Shown one piece after another: positions 25,250 to 28,421 of a stretch of DNA of 28,421 bases (position 1 is the stretch's first letter; the number at the start of each line of letters is the position of its first letter). A model generated the notes under the pieces. The model searched no databases and had not been told where the DNA came from. It saw only the letters and a program-made list of their open reading frames with translations. The stretch covers positions 1 through 28,421 of the forward strand of contig QFQD01000049.1 in NCBI GenBank assembly GCA_003241485.1, read 5' to 3'. The position numbers and the translations under genes were made by a program. This DNA is from Ancylobacter novellus. GTDB lineage: Bacteria > Pseudomonadota > Alphaproteobacteria > Rhizobiales > Xanthobacteraceae.

Positions 25250-26098
25250 TCAGACACCGAAAAGAGTGCTCTGTCTGGCGGGCATTGCCGCCGTCCGGGC
25301 ATCGAGGATGAGCAATTCCGCCGCCTCGGTGCTGGCCTTTTGCGCGATCGAGTATTTCAGCTTGAGCGGGATCATGGTGAAGCCGGAGAAGATGCGACGG
25401 ATCTCCGGCACATCATTGATTGAGACGATGAACCGGCCCTGTATCTGGCCAAGCAGCGCGGCCAGCTTCTCAAAGTCCTCCCGCTGAAACACCCCGCTGC
25501 CGTAATCCGCCTCGCCCCCGTAATAGGGAGGATCGAGGTAGAACAGCGAGGCCGGGCGGTCATATCGCTCGATCACCTCCGCATAGGGCAAGTTCTCAAT
25601 CACCACGCCCGCCAGCCGAGCCGACAAGGCACGGATCAAGGGTGCCAGGCGCACATGGTCGATGCTACCCGGCTCGCTCGGCGACACGCCAAAACTCCGG
25701 CCGGCTACCTTTCCGCCGAATGCGGCCCGCTGCAGATAGAGAAAGCGCACCGCGCGCTCGATATCTGTGAGATCGGCCGGCTCCGCACGGCAAAACCGTT
25801 CAAAGACGCTCCGTGATGTAATGTGGAAGCGGAAAGCGTCTTCAAGCGCATCGCTATGGCGCTGGGCGACCCTGAATAGGTTCACGACATCGCCCGAAAT
25901 GTCATTGATCACCTCGACAGGCGGCACAGCCTCCCGCCGCAGAAAAATGCCGCCCATGCCGATGAAGGGTTCGATGTAGCTCCGATGAGGAATCTCCGCG
26001 ATCTTTTGCGTGATAAGAGGGGCGAGGCGTAGCTTCCCGCCGATATAGGCCGCGATCGGTCGCGTGGGGTTCACGCGCCGAAGGGTGGTCGTCTCCAT
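25250..26098 (-). CDS. Phage DNA adenine N6-methyltransferase (D12/Dam class)
   Basis: The enzyme methylates adenine in DNA using S-adenosylmethionine. The 282 residues have the alpha-class order: AAYIGGKLRLAPLI (motif X, about 16-29), YIEPFIGMGGIFLRR (motif I, 41-55, SAM binding), VINDISGDVVNLF, and the catalytic YLDPPYYGG (motif IV, D189-P190-P191-Y192). Motif I reads EPFIGMGG where many Dam proteins have EPFVGSGA; otherwise the core looks intact. No restriction enzyme gene is next to it, so it is a solitary methyltransferase, as is common in phages, where it can protect DNA from host restriction or alter regulation. The recognition site cannot be read from sequence. It has its own terminator. 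Confidence 0.92.
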   Translation of the reverse strand: METTTLRRVNPTRPIAAYIGGKLRLAPLITQKIAEIPHRSYIEPFIGMGGIFLRREAVPPVEVINDISGDVVNLFRVAQRHSDALEDAFRFHITSRSVFERFCRAEPADLTDIERAVRFLYLQRAAFGGKVAGRSFGVSPSEPGSIDHVRLAPLIRALSARLAGVVIENLPYAEVIERYDRPASLFYLDPPYYGGEADYGSGVFQREDFEKLAALLGQIQGRFIVSINDVPEIRRIFSGFTMIPLKLKYSIAQKASTEAAELLILDARTAAMPARQSTLFGV

Positions 26099-26178
26099 GA
26101 TTTGGTAATCCGCGATGCGGCAGGATCCACCCGCGCGCCGGCTGCGCTCGGCGGGTTGCCTTATCGCTCGGGGTCAAG

Positions 26179-26397
26179 TCAATGCGCGGCTCGGCACGCC
26201 TCCCAATCCGCAGCGATGATCTCCGCAGCGAGCCGGAGCAGTTCCTCGCGCGATCCCGACACGCAGTTGTCGCCGATGCTGACAATCCGCAGCCCTGTCG
26301 GCCGATGCAGTGTCGCGCGGGTGGAGGGATCGAGCGTCGGCAGGCGGACGATGTCCGCCTGGCGGCTGGTTCCGGTGCTATGGCTGTCTGAGCACAT
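26179..26397 (-). CDS. Hypothetical prophage protein, 72 residues
   Basis: I do not recognise it. It starts MCSDSHSTGTSRQADIVRL and ends in a helix, SREELLRLAAEIIAADWEACRAAH, with no signal or membrane segment. ATG 26397 is taken as the start because it overlaps the end of the previous membrane-protein gene by 20 bases, like other tight joints in this cluster. The frame itself opens at 26424. It is the last small gene before the methyltransferase, from which it is separated by 80 bp. Confidence 0.45.
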   Translation of the reverse strand: MCSDSHSTGTSRQADIVRLPTLDPSTRATLHRPTGLRIVSIGDNCVSGSREELLRLAAEIIAADWEACRAAH

Positions 26398-26665
26398 GGA
26401 GCTTAATGCCCGTCCACACGACAATGAGCAGGCCGCCGGTCACAACGGCGAGCACGGTGTAGCCGACCTTCGCGGCGATCCCATCCGACGCCTTCCGCCA
26501 GCGACGGAGAAAACGAAGGTCTTCTCGCGCTTCACGTCGGTCGTCGGCGTCCTCCGTGTAGAGGCCCACATCCTCAAGACCGCGCTGAACGGCCCTCTCC
26601 ATCATTTCCTTCAGTTCATCCTTCGAAATGGAGAGGACGACAGACTCATTCAGCTCGTTCCGCAT
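26378..26665 (-). CDS. Small prophage membrane protein, DUF6127-like
   Basis: The 95-residue protein begins with a charged helical part (ISKDELKEMMERAVQRGLEDVGLYTEDADDRREAREDLRFLRRW). It ends with one membrane helix (VGYTVLAVVTGGLLIVVWTGI) followed by KLHVLRQP. This layout, a ..AA.RG...VGL.DEDA... stretch, a D-R-L patch and a C-terminal anchor, resembles DUF6127 phage proteins as I remember them. ATG 26665 shares one base with the stop of the o-spanin gene (TGATG). It could be an accessory lysis or antiholin-like protein given its place, but that is only a guess. Confidence 0.6.
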   Translation of the reverse strand: MRNELNESVVLSISKDELKEMMERAVQRGLEDVGLYTEDADDRREAREDLRFLRRWRKASDGIAAKVGYTVLAVVTGGLLIVVWTGIKLHVLRQP

Positions 26666-26913
26666 CAGCGCTGCCCCTCGAATCCAGCCTTCACCTCGCC
26701 GTACCAGGCGCGGCCCTGCTCAAGCCTGCCGTTGGCCAGCGCGAGCGCCGTATAGGTCCGCGCCAGCGCCACGCGCGCATCCATGCCTACCTTGATGGCC
26801 GGCGACGGCACCGGGGCCAACCAGTCCGGCGCGGCCGGCAGTTGCACCGGCGCCGGCTTAGGGCTTGCCGAGCACGCCCCGCAGATCGTCGCCAGTAAGA
26901 GCGCAGCGAGCAT
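26665..26913 (-). CDS. Rz1-like outer-membrane spanin (o-spanin) lipoprotein
   Basis: The 82-residue protein has a short hydrophobic start (MLAALLLATICGACSAS) with candidate lipidation cysteines at 11 or 14, followed by a proline-rich stretch (PKPAPVQLPAAPDWLAPVP). Both are features of Rz1-type proteins. Its start lies inside the upstream Rz-like gene in another frame, the classic nested spanin arrangement (overlap 26787-26913). Neither Cys sits in a textbook lipobox, which lowers certainty. With Rz it would fuse inner and outer membranes at the end of phage lysis. Confidence 0.65.
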   Translation of the reverse strand: MLAALLLATICGACSASPKPAPVQLPAAPDWLAPVPSPAIKVGMDARVALARTYTALALANGRLEQGRAWYGEVKAGFEGQR

Positions 26914-27125
26914 CGGGCCGTCGCGCGGCGTGTCGCGTCTTCGGCTGCCGCGCGGGAGATGGTGAGGTCGCGCTTTGCCGCGGCGAGCTCGTCGCGCAAC
27001 TTGTCGGCTTCGCAGGACGCGACCGCCGTGCGGTAGCCGTGCAGCCAGACGCCGGCGAGCAACGCGGCGCCGAGCGCCATGGCGATCAGCACGCGGACAA
27101 TGGGAGATGCGAGGGCGGCGATCAT
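26787..27125 (-). CDS. Rz-like inner-membrane spanin (i-spanin)
   Basis: The 112-residue protein has one N-terminal membrane anchor (VLIAMALGAALLAGVWLHGY) followed by a periplasmic helical, coiled-coil-like part (CEADKLRDELAAAKRDLTISRAAAEDATRR). The C-terminal 40 residues are very Arg-rich, because there the sequence also encodes the o-spanin in another frame. ATG 27125 overlaps the stop of the DUF6527-like gene by four bases (ATGA). The frame is open further upstream, but those residues are not hydrophobic or phage-like. Position directly after endolysin genes supports the call. Confidence 0.7.
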   Translation of the reverse strand: MIAALASPIVRVLIAMALGAALLAGVWLHGYRTAVASCEADKLRDELAAAKRDLTISRAAAEDATRRATARCSLRSYWRRSAGRARQALSRRRCNCRPRRTGWPRCRRRPSR

Positions 27126-27409
27126 GCCGCCTCCCAATCCGGCAGGTCGACCGTCTGGCCTGCGAGTGCGTGGGTGCAGTCGCTGAGGTGGCAGACCTTC
27201 TCGACCTTCGTCTGAGGCCATGGCGATCGGCGCCACTCCTCAAGGTTTTCTGAAGTCACCGGGGGCTCCGCTTCGGTCCAGCGAGCGAGAACCGATGGCG
27301 TAAAGGTCGGCCGCTCGGCGTCGCCGTTGTAGCCCCAGCGTGGGCCGGGGCCCTCGCCGACGCGCACCTGATGCGCGCCGTCGCAGCCGGGGCACCAGAA
27401 CAGGGCCAC
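27122..27409 (-). CDS. DUF6527-like protein inside the lysis cassette
   Basis: The 95-residue protein has the FWCPGCDGAHQV start, WGYNGDAERPTFTPSVLAR and the ending DCTHALAGQTVDLPDWEA, typical of DUF6527 phage proteins, with a Cys/His set that may bind a metal. From memory, relatives have about ten residues (a FVTDGRI-like strand) between VCH and DCTHAL. Here VCHLSDCTHAL is direct, so this copy seems shortened. GTG 27409 is the chosen start: GGAGG lies nine to ten bases before it, and it shares one base with the endolysin stop (TAGTG). A TTG at 27430 is an alternative. Function is unknown. Confidence 0.75.
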   Translation of the reverse strand: MALFWCPGCDGAHQVRVGEGPGPRWGYNGDAERPTFTPSVLARWTEAEPPVTSENLEEWRRSPWPQTKVEKVCHLSDCTHALAGQTVDLPDWEAA

Positions 27410-27912
27410 TACCGCAGCCCCTCCAGGCAAAGCTCGCGCTCACCGATCCGCGTCGCGTCGCCGTTCTCCCGGCGCAGCACCAGGCCGCGCAGCACCTTGC
27501 CGCCGGCGCGGTTGAACGCCGTCATCGCCTCGCAGCTCTCGCGATACTTGCCCTCGCGGGCGAGACGCGCCGCCGTCGACCTGCAGACGGCCGAGACGCC
27601 GACATTGTAGGAGAGCGAGATTGCCGCGGCCTGCCAGCTCACCGGCTTGAGGTCGAAGCCCGCGATGCACTGGCGCAGCGGCTCGTAAAAGTCGCGCTGC
27701 ACCCGCTCTGCAAGCATCCGCTCGCACTGCACGGGCGTCGCCCGCTGGCCGGGCGTGACGCCCTTGGTCTCGCCGTAGCAGATGGTGAGGACGCCAACCG
27801 CGTCGCGATAGGCGACAAGCTCCCGCCCCTCCCACGGCTTGATGAGGACGCCGGCAGCCAGTGCGACAGCCGTCGCCGCGCCCGCGAGCGCCATCTTGGC
27901 CCGCTTGCTCAT
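27409..27912 (-). CDS. Phage endolysin, GH24 lysozyme with SAR-type N-terminus
   Basis: The endolysin cuts the glycan strands of peptidoglycan. The 167 residues hold the T4/P21 lysozyme triad with canonical spacing: E28 (KPWEG), D37 (AYRDAVG) and T43 (VLTICYGETKG), i.e. E-x8-D-x5-T. ISLSYNVGVSAVCRST, FNRAGGKVLRGLVLRRENGD and ELCLEG follow, as in P21 R21. The N-terminus (AKMALAGAATAVALAAGVLI) is a weakly hydrophobic Ala/Gly-rich helix, as expected for a signal-arrest-release endolysin that is exported by Sec and freed when the membrane is depolarised. Several Cys residues could control activity by disulphides. It overlaps the holin-like gene upstream as ATGA. Confidence 0.93.
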   Translation of the reverse strand: MSKRAKMALAGAATAVALAAGVLIKPWEGRELVAYRDAVGVLTICYGETKGVTPGQRATPVQCERMLAERVQRDFYEPLRQCIAGFDLKPVSWQAAAISLSYNVGVSAVCRSTAARLAREGKYRESCEAMTAFNRAGGKVLRGLVLRRENGDATRIGERELCLEGLR

Positions 27913-28136
27913 GGTTTATCTCCGAGGTTTGCGGATGGCTGGGCGACGACGCGAAACACCAGTGCCAGCATGGTGATGAGGAAATAGATTGCCGCCCGGA
28001 CCCCATCCGGGAACGGCAGTGTCTCGCCGAATAACTGGAGCACCACCTCGGCGCCGGAGAAGATGCCGGCAAGGATGATGAAGCGCACGCTATAGGCGCG
28101 CAGCAGCACCCGCCTCCAATCGGGGACGAGACGCAT
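27909..28136 (-). CDS. Holin-like small membrane protein (DUF7940-like)
   Basis: The 75-residue protein starts MRLVPDWRRVLLRAYSVR, then has two hydrophobic segments (FIILAGIFSGAEVVLQLF and AAIYFLITMLALVFRVVAQ) and a short polar tail. This pattern (RLV.DWR..L..A.S.R) and its place directly before the endolysin fit phage holin or pinholin proteins. With a SAR endolysin, a pinholin that merely depolarises the membrane would be enough. GGAG lies seven bases before ATG 28136. The family name is from memory and could be wrong; the topology is clear. Confidence 0.75.
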   Translation of the reverse strand: MRLVPDWRRVLLRAYSVRFIILAGIFSGAEVVLQLFGETLPFPDGVRAAIYFLITMLALVFRVVAQPSANLGDKP

Positions 28137-28173
28137 GGTAGACTCCAGATTTTCAGGGGATCGAGGGGCGACG

Positions 28174-28284
28174 ATGCCGAGCGTGACGGGGATATGGCTC
28201 GGGCTGGCGATAGCCTGCGGCGGGACGCTGCTCGGCGTCGCGTGGATCAGGTGGCGTCAGTGGCGGGCGCGGCAGGAACCCTAG
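28174..28284 (+). CDS. Possible small membrane protein, 36 residues
   Basis: On the strand opposite to the rest of the prophage lies a short frame with GAGGGG five bases before its ATG. It encodes one hydrophobic helix (GIWLGLAIACGGTLLGVAW) followed by a basic tail (IRWRQWRARQEP). It fills most of the 165-bp gap between the holin-like gene and the next phage gene. The combination of ribosome binding site, helix and positive-inside tail is suggestive, but a frame this short can arise by chance. No family is known to me. Confidence 0.35.
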   Translation: MPSVTGIWLGLAIACGGTLLGVAWIRWRQWRARQEP

Positions 28285-28301
28285 GTGGATAGTAGCGCGG
28301 C

Positions 28302-28421
28302 CTATTCCGGCCAGGCGAAGGAGCAGGCGGCGCCGATCGCGGCGAGGAAGGCCTCGACAGTCGGCACCTCGCGGGTGCCGGCCTGCACCGCCGCCATCTC
28401 GGCGAGCGCGTAGCTCCAAAC
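28302..28421 (-). CDS. C-terminal end of an unidentified prophage protein
   Basis: The frame is open to the window edge and ends with TAG at 28302-28304. The 39 visible residues (WSYALAEMAAVQAG, then REVPTVEAFLAAIGAACSFAWPE) are mostly helical. Located just before the lysis genes, it could be the end of a late structural or tail protein, but the fragment is too short to identify. The longer frame in this place (28153-28419) is judged a shadow because its translation is Arg/Pro-rich and random-looking. Confidence 0.5.
   Translation of the reverse strand, partial: VWSYALAEMAAVQAGTREVPTVEAFLAAIGAACSFAWPE

Noticed and set aside
24142..28421. CRISPR array, insertion sequence or toxin-antitoxin module in the accessory region
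   Set aside because: No regularly spaced repeats, transposase motifs or recognisable toxin/antitoxin pairs were found; the genes read as prophage late and accessory genes.

Overview
The window is high-GC DNA from an alphaproteobacterium of the order Hyphomicrobiales. The best guess at family is Xanthobacteraceae-like (Ancylobacter/Starkeya/Azorhizobium relatives). This rests on protein resemblance (BA14K protein, AapJ-type binding protein, rhizobial-style XylFHG and LacI proteins) and on a GTTC-N7-GTTC SOS box, which is the alphaproteobacterial LexA motif. No rRNA or tRNA is present to fix the genus.

Positions 1-6220 (+) are a glycogen operon: the 3' end of glgC, then glgA, then one 1383-residue gene that fuses a GlgX debranching enzyme to a MalQ 4-alpha-glucanotransferase. 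ADP-glucose synthesis, chain elongation, debranching and recycling of short glucans are thus encoded together. Positions 7038-10570 hold a molybdate uptake locus: two tandem ModE-type boxes, modA, a palindromic intergenic repeat, modB and modC on +, and a single-domain ModE-like regulator on -. Two small membrane proteins lie on the opposite strand. Each ends inside the stop codon of the operon it faces, on the palindromes TTAA and CTAG.

Positions 10641-13137 (-) are a copper-type set: a DUF2946 protein, a PCu(A)C periplasmic copper chaperone and a PepSY membrane protein. Positions 13225-20648 are a complete D-xylose module. xylF-xylH-xylG (ABC importer, ATPase with one ABC domain) runs on -. 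A LacI-type regulator, xylB and xylA run divergently on +, so xylose is imported, isomerised to xylulose and phosphorylated. From 20869 to 24065 (+) come single genes: an L,D-transpeptidase, an orphan AapJ-like amino-acid-binding protein, a remnant of an azoreductase gene, a GlcG/HbpS-like protein and a BA14K protein.

From about 24.15 kb to the window end is the edge of a prophage, almost all on -. Read in its own direction it has the end of an unidentified protein, a holin-like protein, a SAR-type endolysin, a DUF6527-like protein, an overlapping Rz/Rz1-type spanin pair, small membrane or hypothetical proteins and a D12-class adenine methyltransferase with a UUCG-loop terminator. The last unit is a two-gene operon of unknown function behind a promoter with a perfect GTTC-N7-GTTC box. 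No integrase is visible, so the rest of the prophage should lie beyond the right edge.

The points most worth a second look are the GlgX-MalQ fusion, the SOS-box operon at the prophage edge, the tandem ModE boxes, the compact lysis cassette, and several hairpins that overlap ribosome binding sites.
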